A DNA stretch of 54,958 nucleotides from Oscillatoriaceae cyanobacterium M7585_C2015_266 (GTDB lineage: Bacteria; Cyanobacteriota; Cyanobacteriia; Cyanobacteriales; Oscillatoriaceae): the NCBI GenBank assembly GCA_015295835.1, contig DVEG01000024.1, positions 1 to 54,958 of the forward strand, in the 5' to 3' direction. Under the pieces are notes generated by a model. That model saw only the letters and a program-made list of their open reading frames with translations, was not told where the DNA came from and did no database searches. Of this stretch, positions 35,688-43,928 are shown in pieces. Within the stretch, counting starts at the first letter, position 1. Each line of letters begins with the position of its first letter. Both the position numbers and the translations under genes were made by a program.

Positions 35688-36596
35688 ATGGACTTGCTGG
35701 AGCTGAAGTTTCTCTTAGAATTATTGGGGTTTCCCGATTATCGGGCACCCATAGCCAAAATTAAGCTTAATCCTAAAACAAATGCAGCAGAGCGAGATAA
35801 CCTGTGTCGCTCGTTGCGCGAGCGCGAGTTAGTAGACTTTAATTTTGAAGTGACACTATTTTCTATTGCCCCACCAGGAAAATCACTACTAAAGCTAGAC
35901 ACTACTGGGCTGCCAATCTCAAAGCCAGAACTCGCAGTGCTGGAAGCATGCAGCGATTCTGCAATTACACCAAACCAAACAGAGCTGCCTGCGCAAGAAA
36001 GACAAAAGATTATTAAAGGGCTAGTAGAACGAGGTTTGATAAAAGCCGAGAAAACGCAAATTACAGAAGTTTGGCTGACACAGCGGGGGCAAGAATATCT
36101 GCTGTGGGAATACAACCCTAGTGGGAGCACACCAATACTGAATTTGGATATGTTGAGAAATTACCTGCGTTTCATGCGCAGGAGTATGCGTGAGCGCCTC
36201 TGTGCTAAACAACAGGAGGAGGCAAGCCGGGAAATCTCTCTGCCAACGCTTGTTAAAACTGAAGCAGCAGAGTATCGTCAGGAAAAACAGGAAGAAGAAA
36301 GGATAGTTAAGGAAACAACGGCAGCGCCGCTGACAGACGCCGATATTTTGAAAGTCATCCGGGATTTAGATCGCGAACTGGGTACGGATAACTATTTGCC
36401 GATTTATCACCTGCGGCAGAAATTACAACCGCCTCTGACGCGGGAGGAATTGGATAAGGCGCTCTACCGCTTGCAACGGCATGACAAAATTGAATTAAGT
36501 TCTCTGCAAGAAGCGCTCGCCTACACTCCCGAACAAATAGAAGCGGGTATACCTCAAGATGTAGGTGGACCGCTATTTTTCATTATCACGCTCTAA
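35688..36596 (+). CDS. multi-winged-helix protein A1 of the ATPase/nuclease cluster
   Basis: The product has 302 residues and matches no family I know. Three winged-helix-like units are visible: ELKFLLELLGFPDYRAPIAK to GKSLLKL (1-70), PELAVLEACSDSAIT to LTQRGQEYL (about 84-145), and DADILKVIRDLDRELG to KIELSS (about 218-275). A Glu/Lys-rich linker lies between units two and three. It ends GGPLFFIITL, almost identical to the end of its paralogue A2 at 40922. It is probably DNA-binding or a protein-protein adaptor. It is the first gene of the cluster, and the next gene B1 starts 28 bases after its stop. Confidence 0.75.
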   Translation: MDLLELKFLLELLGFPDYRAPIAKIKLNPKTNAAERDNLCRSLRERELVDFNFEVTLFSIAPPGKSLLKLDTTGLPISKPELAVLEACSDSAITPNQTELPAQERQKIIKGLVERGLIKAEKTQITEVWLTQRGQEYLLWEYNPSGSTPILNLDMLRNYLRFMRRSMRERLCAKQQEEASREISLPTLVKTEAAEYRQEKQEEERIVKETTAAPLTDADILKVIRDLDRELGTDNYLPIYHLRQKLQPPLTREELDKALYRLQRHDKIELSSLQEALAYTPEQIEAGIPQDVGGPLFFIITL

Positions 36597-36624
36597 TACC
36601 CCCCTCGCTTGTCACTTCCTCTCT

Positions 36625-38721
36625 ATGGCATCCATCGACCAAATTATTCAACGAGAGCCTAACCCCTTTGACGCCGAAACATTTTGGTCAGGTAACTTCT
36701 GGCAGGAACAGCAAGACCCCGCCCTGACTGTAGAGTCAATTCACGCCGAAGCGCTTGCCGAAATTGAAGCAATTCTGGATTTAGTGGCAAAAGATAATCG
36801 CACCCGCACTGTAATTATTGAAGGCGAAACCGGTTCGGGAAAGACTTATTTATTAGGCCGCCTTAAACGTATTCTCAACTCGAAAGCTTTTTTTGTCTAT
36901 ATAGAACCCTTTACCGCTAGCGATTACATTTGGCGGCACATCCTGCGCTATACAGTCGATAGCTTGCTGGAAGTGCCAGAAGGAAAACAAGAATCACAGT
37001 TACTTATCTGGCTGAAAGGGCTGTCGGAATTCAAACAGCGCAGCCTTTTGGATTTGATTAGGGGCGATCGGCAGTTGTTTATCCGCAACCTGCGAGAAAC
37101 CTACCCCTTCGGCATCTACAACGCCGCCGAATTTTTCGGAGTTTTGTATGAGCTCACTAATCCTAAACTCCATTCCCTTGCCTGCGAGTGGCTGCGCGGC
37201 GACGACTTAGATGAAGAAAGTCTTAAACTCCTGCGCGTCAATCACGCGATCGAAACTGAAGACGCAGCCCAGAAAATCCTCGCCAATTTTGGCCGAATTT
37301 CTGCCGAAACTCAACCAATAGTCTTATGTTTCGATCAGTTGGATAATATCGCCCGTCTGCCTGACGGCTCTATAGACTTGCAAACTCTCTTCAGCGTCAA
37401 TTCAGTAATTCACAACCAAAAGCTGAAGAATTTTCTAATTATAATCAGCATTATTACCGATACCTGGCGGAAAAATAGCAATCGCATTCAACCAACAGAT
37501 AAAGATCGGATTGACTACCATATTCAACTCAAGCAAATTAGTCTCGATCAAGCAGAATCTTTGTGGATGAGCCGTCTACATATTCTCCACAGACAAGCAA
37601 CACCACCACCGCCCTCGCCTATTTATCCTTTAACCAGGCAAATGCTGGAGGAAAAATTTCCCGGCGGCAAAACTCGCCCTAGAAATGTACTGATTTTGGG
37701 GCGGCAGTTATTTCAGGATATAAAAGTTGGGTTATTACGAGCAGATGCCTCAGAAGCGATCGAAGTAAGAGCAGAGCTAGTGCCGCCAGCACAGCTTTTG
37801 CCTACTCCAGAGCAGCAACCCCAAGAAAAACCCCAACAGGAAAAGAAAACACCCCAGCTTGTGGAAAGTGGTTTTGATGCTATTGCCGCTTTTAAAATAG
37901 TATGGCTGCGAAAATTTAATCAAACCCAACAGAGAATTTCAAAAATTCGGCAATTTTCCTCACCAGAACTTATCCAAATGCTGGCAGAAGCTCTAACAGC
38001 CCTGCAAGTTGTAGAGGATATTCAGCCGCGACTGCTCGACAGCCGCATCTATGCGAGTTATTCTCTAAGCTATCAATTGCCGGGAGAAACTGAAAGAATA
38101 GGGGTGGTGTGGAGCGAAGATCAAAATCTGACAAAATTTTGCAATCTTATTAAAGCTTGTCAAGAGGCGATCGAACAAAATCTATGCCAAAGGCTTAATT
38201 TAATTCGATTTGAAAGAGTCGGCAACCAAAATAACCTTGGTTACAAATTATACACTCAATTATTTTCTAACAATCAGCATAAACACCTGATACCAAGTCT
38301 CACAGCTGTTCAGTATCTCGCTACATACCACAGTTTAGTTAACGATGCCTATTCTGGAGATTTAGTCGTTGGAGAAGCTACTCCCGACATCAAGGAGCTA
38401 GAAGCGCTAATCCGCGAGTCAAAGATTTTACACGAGTGTTCACTATTGCAAGATTTGGGAATAGTTACTAAACGCATGTTTAGCGAAGAAAATAGAGCAG
38501 AATGGCAACCAGTGGAAGATTTTTTATTTAATCGGGTGATTAATCAACAGTGCCTAGCCCGCCAACGGTTGATTCAAGAAACCCTCAGCCAGTTTGCTCA
38601 AGTAAATGAGGTACAAGTAAATCAATTAATCGAGCATTTATGTCGGAAAAATGAGAAAATAAAAATTCTCTGTCCCGATGGAAAGCTGGAAGATCAGTTG
38701 GTTTACGTTCAGCAGAGTTAG
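36625..38721 (+). CDS. STAND/ORC-like P-loop ATPase B1
   Basis: 698 residues from the ATG at 36625 (MASIDQIIQREPNPFD). The upstream in-frame GTG at 36565 overlaps A1, and the chosen start aligns with the starts of B2 and B3. Walker A is GETGSGKT (67-74) and Walker B is PIVLCFDQLDNI (231-242), the hhhhDxxD form of STAND/KAP-like ATPases. A sensor-like strand follows (NFLIIISIITDTW). Then come a Pro/Gln-rich linker (about 380-420), a conserved C-terminal domain with YASYSLSYQLPGE and LATYHSLVN, and a final winged-helix-like segment. It is probably a DNA- or target-sensing ATPase; no close named family is recognised. Confidence 0.78.
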   Translation: MASIDQIIQREPNPFDAETFWSGNFWQEQQDPALTVESIHAEALAEIEAILDLVAKDNRTRTVIIEGETGSGKTYLLGRLKRILNSKAFFVYIEPFTASDYIWRHILRYTVDSLLEVPEGKQESQLLIWLKGLSEFKQRSLLDLIRGDRQLFIRNLRETYPFGIYNAAEFFGVLYELTNPKLHSLACEWLRGDDLDEESLKLLRVNHAIETEDAAQKILANFGRISAETQPIVLCFDQLDNIARLPDGSIDLQTLFSVNSVIHNQKLKNFLIIISIITDTWRKNSNRIQPTDKDRIDYHIQLKQISLDQAESLWMSRLHILHRQATPPPPSPIYPLTRQMLEEKFPGGKTRPRNVLILGRQLFQDIKVGLLRADASEAIEVRAELVPPAQLLPTPEQQPQEKPQQEKKTPQLVESGFDAIAAFKIVWLRKFNQTQQRISKIRQFSSPELIQMLAEALTALQVVEDIQPRLLDSRIYASYSLSYQLPGETERIGVVWSEDQNLTKFCNLIKACQEAIEQNLCQRLNLIRFERVGNQNNLGYKLYTQLFSNNQHKHLIPSLTAVQYLATYHSLVNDAYSGDLVVGEATPDIKELEALIRESKILHECSLLQDLGIVTKRMFSEENRAEWQPVEDFLFNRVINQQCLARQRLIQETLSQFAQVNEVQVNQLIEHLCRKNEKIKILCPDGKLEDQLVYVQQS

Positions 38722-38731
38722 TCACAATCAA

Positions 38732-38757
38732 CAGTAGGGTGACTGTGCATCCTACTG
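38732..38757. repeat. hairpin between B1 and B2
   Basis: CAGTAGG (38732-38738) and CCTACTG (38751-38757) form a perfect 7-bp stem with a 12-base loop in the 76-base spacer. It has no T tract. It might be an mRNA processing or stability element. Confidence 0.35.
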
Positions 38758-38797
38758 CGCTATTAAACTAAGAGTAAGCTGTAAATGAGGTATAAGT

Positions 38798-40807
38798 GTG
38801 GCTTCTATTTACGAAATTATACGACAAGAAATGAACCCATTTGACTCGACAACTTTTAGACCTGGTAATTTTTGGCAGGAATATCAAGATCCAGCTTTCA
38901 CGGTTGAGTCAATTCATCAAGAAGTTATTGCTGAGGTTGAGGAATTGCTGGAAAAAGTGGCGCAAGATCATCGCACCCGCACGCTACTACTCGCCGGTGA
39001 TTCCGGTTCCGGTAAAAGTTATCTTTTGGGTAGACTGAAAAACTTGCTTAATCAAAAGGCTTTTTTTGCTTATATAGGGCCTTGGCCAGATAGCGATTTC
39101 ATTTGGCGGCATGTCTTACGTAATACAGTCGATAGTTTGATGTATGCTCCAGACGGGCAAAAAGAATCTCAGTTACTTTTGTGGCTGAAGAGTTTGTCGG
39201 CACTGCGAGACGAGAGTATCTGGAAGCAAATTTTCAGCGAACGAAATTTGTTTATCCGGAATTTAAAAAGTTCTTATCCAAATGGAATATATAATGCAAA
39301 TGAATTTTTCGGAGTTTTGTATGCATTGACAAATTCGGAATTATACCCTTTGGCTTGCGAGTGGTTAAAGGGAGATGATCTGGATGAAGAAACGCTGAAG
39401 TTATTGAAAGTAAAACGGGCGATCAACAGCGAAGACATGGCTTTGAGAATTATTTCTAATTTTGGTAAAATTTCGTCAGCGACTCAGCCAATAGTTCTGT
39501 GTTTTGACAATTTAGATAATATTGATCGGGCTGAAGATGGATTAATTAATCTGCAAGCTTTATTTAATTTTAATTCTCTTTTACATAACCAAAAACTTAA
39601 AAATTTTTTAGTTATAATTAGTATAGTAACGAATACATGGAAGCAAAACTCACGGCGAATTATCCAGGCAGATTTGGCGCGTTTAGATAAAGAGATTCGC
39701 CTGCAATCAATAAATTTAGATCAAGCAGAGGCTCTGTGGAAGTGTAGAATGTATCCTATTCACCAAAAAACAGATCCGAAACCGCGATCGCCCATTTTCC
39801 CTTTGACACGAAAACATTTAGAAGATAAATTTCCTGGAGGTAAAACTCGTCCGCGTTATGTTTTAATGCTGGGGCGGCAACTTTTTCAAGAAGCTAAAAC
39901 ACAAATAGAATCTCCAGATAGCAAACTGAGTTTAGCACTTTCGCAAGAACCCCTAGCGGCTTTTCAATTGCTCTGGCTGAAAGAATTTAGCAAAATTCAG
40001 GAAAAAATTTATAAAGTGCGGCAATTTTCCGCACCAGAACTAATTCAAATGTTGCGAGAAGCCCTAACAGCATTGCAAATGCACAGCATTCAACCAAAAC
40101 TTTTGCCAAGCAAAACCTATGCAAGTTATTCTTTCAGCTATCAACTGCCATTTCAAAAAGGGCGCATCGGTATTGTCTGGATGGAAGAACCAAATTTAAC
40201 GAGTTTCTGTCACCTAATGCGGGCATGTGAAAAAGCAGTTAAGCGCGGTTTGTGTCAAAATTTGTATTTGATTCGAGGGGAAAGTGTGGGAGGTTTCGGC
40301 AATCAGGGTTACAAAATCTATAATCAAGTGTTTGTGGGTACCCGCCACCGTCACCTGAAACCAGATATTAGTTCCCTGCACTATTTGGCAACTTATCATA
40401 GTTTGGTAAATGCAGCTTGTGCAGGGGAGTTGGTAATAGGCGAGCGCACACGGAGTTTGAATGATTTAGAAGCTCTCACCCGCAAGTCAAAAGTTTTACG
40501 AGATTGTCGATTATTGCAAATGCTGGGTGTATTTACGGGTTCCACTCAGCTCGGCGATACTGATAATAATATCCCCGAACTCAGTCAACCTTTCCACGAT
40601 GTAAAGGAATTTTTGCTGAATTTGGTAAAAACCCAGCAAATAATTGGGCGTCAAGTTCTCTGTCAAAATGCTCGCTCGCAGTTTCCATTAGTAAATCAAT
40701 TTCAGCTCGCTCACCTGATTGACGAGCTGTGTCGAGAAAAGCAAATTTTCATTCTCGATCCCAATGCAGCAGTAGAAGCACAACTAATCTGTTTAGCAAA
40801 TAAATAA
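38798..40807 (+). CDS. STAND/ORC-like P-loop ATPase B2
   Basis: 669 residues, GTG start at 38798 behind GAGGTATAA. It is collinear with B1 and B3 from the first residues (MASIYEIIRQEMNPFD). Walker A is GDSGSGKS at 67-74 and Walker B is PIVLCFDNLDNI. IGPWPDSDFIWRHVLRNTVD follows Walker A, as in B3. The Pro/Gln-rich linker of B1 and B3 is almost absent. The C-terminal domain keeps LATYHSLVN. By eye its codons are richer in A/T than those of B1. It has no adjacent A-type partner upstream, unlike B1 and B3. Confidence 0.78.
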   Translation: MASIYEIIRQEMNPFDSTTFRPGNFWQEYQDPAFTVESIHQEVIAEVEELLEKVAQDHRTRTLLLAGDSGSGKSYLLGRLKNLLNQKAFFAYIGPWPDSDFIWRHVLRNTVDSLMYAPDGQKESQLLLWLKSLSALRDESIWKQIFSERNLFIRNLKSSYPNGIYNANEFFGVLYALTNSELYPLACEWLKGDDLDEETLKLLKVKRAINSEDMALRIISNFGKISSATQPIVLCFDNLDNIDRAEDGLINLQALFNFNSLLHNQKLKNFLVIISIVTNTWKQNSRRIIQADLARLDKEIRLQSINLDQAEALWKCRMYPIHQKTDPKPRSPIFPLTRKHLEDKFPGGKTRPRYVLMLGRQLFQEAKTQIESPDSKLSLALSQEPLAAFQLLWLKEFSKIQEKIYKVRQFSAPELIQMLREALTALQMHSIQPKLLPSKTYASYSFSYQLPFQKGRIGIVWMEEPNLTSFCHLMRACEKAVKRGLCQNLYLIRGESVGGFGNQGYKIYNQVFVGTRHRHLKPDISSLHYLATYHSLVNAACAGELVIGERTRSLNDLEALTRKSKVLRDCRLLQMLGVFTGSTQLGDTDNNIPELSQPFHDVKEFLLNLVKTQQIIGRQVLCQNARSQFPLVNQFQLAHLIDELCREKQIFILDPNAAVEAQLICLANK

Positions 40808-40847
40808 GCATTGGTGGGCGTTGCCTGTTGTTAAATTTTGTTAAGAT

Positions 40848-40876
40848 TTGAGCTAGGGAAGGATTTGTGCTATACT
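40848..40876 (+). promoter_or_regulatory. internal promoter before A2
   Basis: TTGAGC (40848-40853), a 17-base spacer and TATACT (40871-40876), in the 114-base gap between B2 and A2. Transcription would start near 40883, with AAGGTGA before the A2 ATG. It would let A2-B3-smORF-N be expressed apart from A1-B1-B2. Confidence 0.5.
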
Positions 40877-40921
40877 ACAAAAATGATGAGTTAAAATTGG
40901 GAGTGAGAGTAAGGTGAACAG

Positions 40922-41743
40922 ATGGAAGCAAAAGAACTGAAATTCCTCTTGAAATTATTAGACTTTCCTAATTATCGGGCACCGCTATCAAAGATAAAAC
41001 CCACAACGGGAATGAGAGCGCCAGAACGCAATAGTATCTGCAAAAAATTACGCGCTCGCAACTTAGTAGATTGTACAGAAGAAGTAACTAAACTAAAAAT
41101 TACTTCTACCGGCAAGGCTTTACTCAAGCTGGCTCCGGGCGAAGTGCCAGCAGGGGAAGCAGAAATAAAAGTACTAAAAGCATGTGCCAAGTCGGCAATT
41201 ACACCAGATAAAACAGGAATTGCTGCCAGTGAAGTACAGACGGTTATCCAAGGTTTGGAAGTAAGGGGGCTAATTAAAGCCCTAGACAAAAAAATAACAG
41301 AAGTTTCCCTCACAAACCGCGCTAAAGAATTTTTACGCGACGAATTTGAGTCGGAGAGTACAGCGGCAAATATCAATTTAAAAATGCTGACGGATTATCT
41401 CCGGTTCATGCGCAAATTTCAATCGACAAAATCCACAGAAGCATTAAACGAACACGCCCCAGCAACAACAAATAAACCAACTGACGAAGAGATTTTGCAG
41501 ATAATTCGGGATTTAGATTACGAAATGGGAAAAGAAAATTTCTTGCCCATTTTTTACCTACGGCAGAAGTTACAGCCGCCCTTGTCGCGAGAAGAATTAG
41601 ATAATGCCCTGTATCGCTTGCAACGGGAAAATAAAATTGAGCTGAGTTCCCTAGTCGACTCAACTCCATACAGTCAAGAACAAATTGAAGCAGGAATTCC
41701 CCAAAATATAGGGGGACCGCTATTTTTTATTATTTTAAACTAA
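40922..41743 (+). CDS. multi-winged-helix protein A2 of the cluster
   Basis: 273 residues, paralogous to A1 along its length. It begins MEAKELKFLLKLLDFPNYRA, has the second unit (VLKACAKSAITPDKTGI) and ends with the third (EILQIIRDLDYEMGKENFLP, KIELSSLVDS, GGPLFFIILN). The linker is shorter than in A1. The best-conserved part between A1 and A2 is the last 85 residues, which may be the surface that meets the ATPase. B3 starts 11 bases downstream, so A2 and B3 are a tightly coupled pair, like A1 and B1. Confidence 0.75.
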   Translation: MEAKELKFLLKLLDFPNYRAPLSKIKPTTGMRAPERNSICKKLRARNLVDCTEEVTKLKITSTGKALLKLAPGEVPAGEAEIKVLKACAKSAITPDKTGIAASEVQTVIQGLEVRGLIKALDKKITEVSLTNRAKEFLRDEFESESTAANINLKMLTDYLRFMRKFQSTKSTEALNEHAPATTNKPTDEEILQIIRDLDYEMGKENFLPIFYLRQKLQPPLSREELDNALYRLQRENKIELSSLVDSTPYSQEQIEAGIPQNIGGPLFFIILN

Positions 41744-41754
41744 ACTTTAAAAAA

Positions 41755-43803
41755 ATGCCTTCTATAGACGAAATTATTAAACGCGAAGTAAACCCCTTCG
41801 CTCCGACAACGTTTAAACCTGGGAATTTTTGGCATGAAAAACAAGACGCAGCACTCACAGTAGATTCCATTCACCAAGAAGAGCTCGCTAATATCGAAAA
41901 ACTGCTTACTCAAGTAGCCCAAGATCACATAAGTAGAACAATACTGCTGATTGGCGATTCCGGCTCCGGCAAAAGTCATTTATTAGGGCGGCTCAAACGC
42001 ACTCTCAATAGTAAAGCCTTTTTTGCCTATATTGGCCCTTGGCCAGATAACAGCTACATCAGGCGTCACATCCTCCGCTATACCGTAGACAGTCTCACAC
42101 AAACCCCGGAAAACCAACAAGAATCTCAGCTTATACTTTGGCTGAAAAGCTTGTCGGCTTTCACCAAAAGTTCTGTACAGAATTTTTGGGAACTCTTGTC
42201 TAGCGAGCGCCAAAAATTTATCAACCACCTCAAAAAAACCTACCAAAAAACAGGCATCTACAATGCCGACAATTTTTTTGGAGTGCTGCACGCTCTCACC
42301 AATCCGGAATTATCTATTTTAGCCAACGAATGGTTGCGTGGCGACGACTTGAGCGAAGAATCCCTGAAAAAATTAAAACTCAAGCACTCAATTGAAAGCG
42401 AAGAAGCCGCCTGGGAAACTTTTTCAAACTTAGGGCGGATTTCTACGGAAACTCAGCCGATTGTTTTATGCTTCGATCAGCTCGAAGCCCCCATGAAAAA
42501 CGAGCCGCAATCCATTTTTAACATCAACACGGCGATTCACAATCAACACCTGAAAAATTTTTTAGTCATTATCAGTCTGACAACAGATATTTACAAACAA
42601 GTTATCAATCGCATTCAGATGTCTGACAAGGCAAGAATTGAGCAAGTAATTAGTCTTAAGCCCATCAATTTAGAACAAGCCGAGGCATTGTGGGCATTGC
42701 GGCTGCAACCACTTCACCAGCAAGCAGATTCTCCGCCTGATTCTCCTATTTTCCCATTGAATCGAATAGCTTTAGAAATAAAATTTCCTGGCGGTAAAAC
42801 CTATCCGAGAAATACACTAGAACTTGGGCGGATAGAATATCAAAAGTATAAAGACAATTTGATTTCAACTGAATCAAAACCAATTCAACTGCCACAACCC
42901 ACACCTACACCAGTAGCAACGCCGTCTGTTGCAAAAAAAATACTACAGCCAGAGCAACCACCGCAAGACGCTGCATTTAAATTAGTCTGGGATAATGAAT
43001 TGAAAAAAGCTCAGGAAAAATATAAAACACTGACGCAGTTATCTGCGCCGGAATTGATAAAAATGTTACAAGATGCTCTCATCGCCTTAGAAGTTAAGGA
43101 AATTAAACCTAAACTGCTCGACGGAAAGTTTAGTATTTATTCTTTCAGTTACCAAAAGCCCGGTGAACAGGAAAAAATAGGGGTAATTTGGACAGAAGAC
43201 GCGAACATGAAGAGCTTTTGCTCAGCGATGGAAGCGTGTGAAAATGCTATTAATAAAGAAGCATGTCACACTATGATTTTGATTCGGGCAGAAGAAGTTG
43301 GAAATCCTAAGCTCAAAGGCTATAAAATATACCAAAAAATTTTCAATAATAACCAAAACCGTCACGTTAAACCTACTTTGACATCGGTTTATTACTTGGC
43401 AGCTTATCACAGTCTGGTAAATTCAGCTCTGGCTAATGAATTGGTTATTTCAGGAAAAGCGATCGCACGTGAGCAACTGGAAAAAATAGTACGCCAGACT
43501 GATATTTTTAGCAAGTTTCCGCTTTTGCAAGAGTTGAGTATTGTTACCAAACCCAGCACGAAAGCATCTCCCGTTATTGATAATGTCGATGATGTCAAAA
43601 ACTTTTTGCTGAACTTTATCAAAACTCAAAAATACTTGAGCAAAGATACCTTGATTGAAAATGCCCTCCGACATTTTCCTGGAATCAATAAAACTCAAAT
43701 TAAGCAGCCAATTCAGGAACTCATTCAAAGAGGTGAAATAAAAATTATCAATCCTAATGATCCGCCCAAAGAACATTTAATATGTTACGTACCCCAAAAA
43801 TGA
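41755..43803 (+). CDS. STAND/ORC-like P-loop ATPase B3
   Basis: 682 residues, ATG start. It begins MPSIDEIIKREVNPFAPTTF and has Walker A GDSGSGKS at 67-74. Walker B diverges after the first acidic residue: PIVLCFDQLEAPM, so the second acidic position is Glu and the following Asn-Ile of B1/B2 is lost. It has a Pro/Gln/Thr-rich linker near 375-405 and the C-terminal LAAYHSLVN motif. The stop TGA overlaps the start of the 42-codon gene (ATGA), indicating translational coupling. It is probably the B partner of A2. Confidence 0.78.
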   Translation: MPSIDEIIKREVNPFAPTTFKPGNFWHEKQDAALTVDSIHQEELANIEKLLTQVAQDHISRTILLIGDSGSGKSHLLGRLKRTLNSKAFFAYIGPWPDNSYIRRHILRYTVDSLTQTPENQQESQLILWLKSLSAFTKSSVQNFWELLSSERQKFINHLKKTYQKTGIYNADNFFGVLHALTNPELSILANEWLRGDDLSEESLKKLKLKHSIESEEAAWETFSNLGRISTETQPIVLCFDQLEAPMKNEPQSIFNINTAIHNQHLKNFLVIISLTTDIYKQVINRIQMSDKARIEQVISLKPINLEQAEALWALRLQPLHQQADSPPDSPIFPLNRIALEIKFPGGKTYPRNTLELGRIEYQKYKDNLISTESKPIQLPQPTPTPVATPSVAKKILQPEQPPQDAAFKLVWDNELKKAQEKYKTLTQLSAPELIKMLQDALIALEVKEIKPKLLDGKFSIYSFSYQKPGEQEKIGVIWTEDANMKSFCSAMEACENAINKEACHTMILIRAEEVGNPKLKGYKIYQKIFNNNQNRHVKPTLTSVYYLAAYHSLVNSALANELVISGKAIAREQLEKIVRQTDIFSKFPLLQELSIVTKPSTKASPVIDNVDDVKNFLLNFIKTQKYLSKDTLIENALRHFPGINKTQIKQPIQELIQRGEIKIINPNDPPKEHLICYVPQK

Positions 43804-43928
43804 CTGAAATGACAGATTTAACTAGCAATTCAGCTTATTTAATAGATGATCTGGATAAACCGGATGGAGGGTTGCTCACCAAAATCATGCTCAATCCTAA
43901 AATAACCTCAAAAACACAGTTATCATGA
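43800..43928 (+). CDS. 42-residue coupled small protein between B3 and the nuclease-FtsK gene
   Basis: ATG at 43800 overlaps the B3 stop (ATGA), and its own TGA at 43926 overlaps the ATG of the nuclease-FtsK gene (ATGA at 43925). The product is MTEMTDLTSNSAYLIDDLDK followed by a glycine pair and a basic, Thr/Lys-containing C-terminal half. It is acidic at the N-terminus and has no membrane helix. A 4-base start/stop overlap on both sides is hard to explain by chance and fills the whole gap in one frame. No family is recognised. It could be a small subunit, an inhibitor of the nuclease, or a coupling leader. Confidence 0.6.
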   Translation: MTEMTDLTSNSAYLIDDLDKPDGGLLTKIMLNPKITSKTQLS

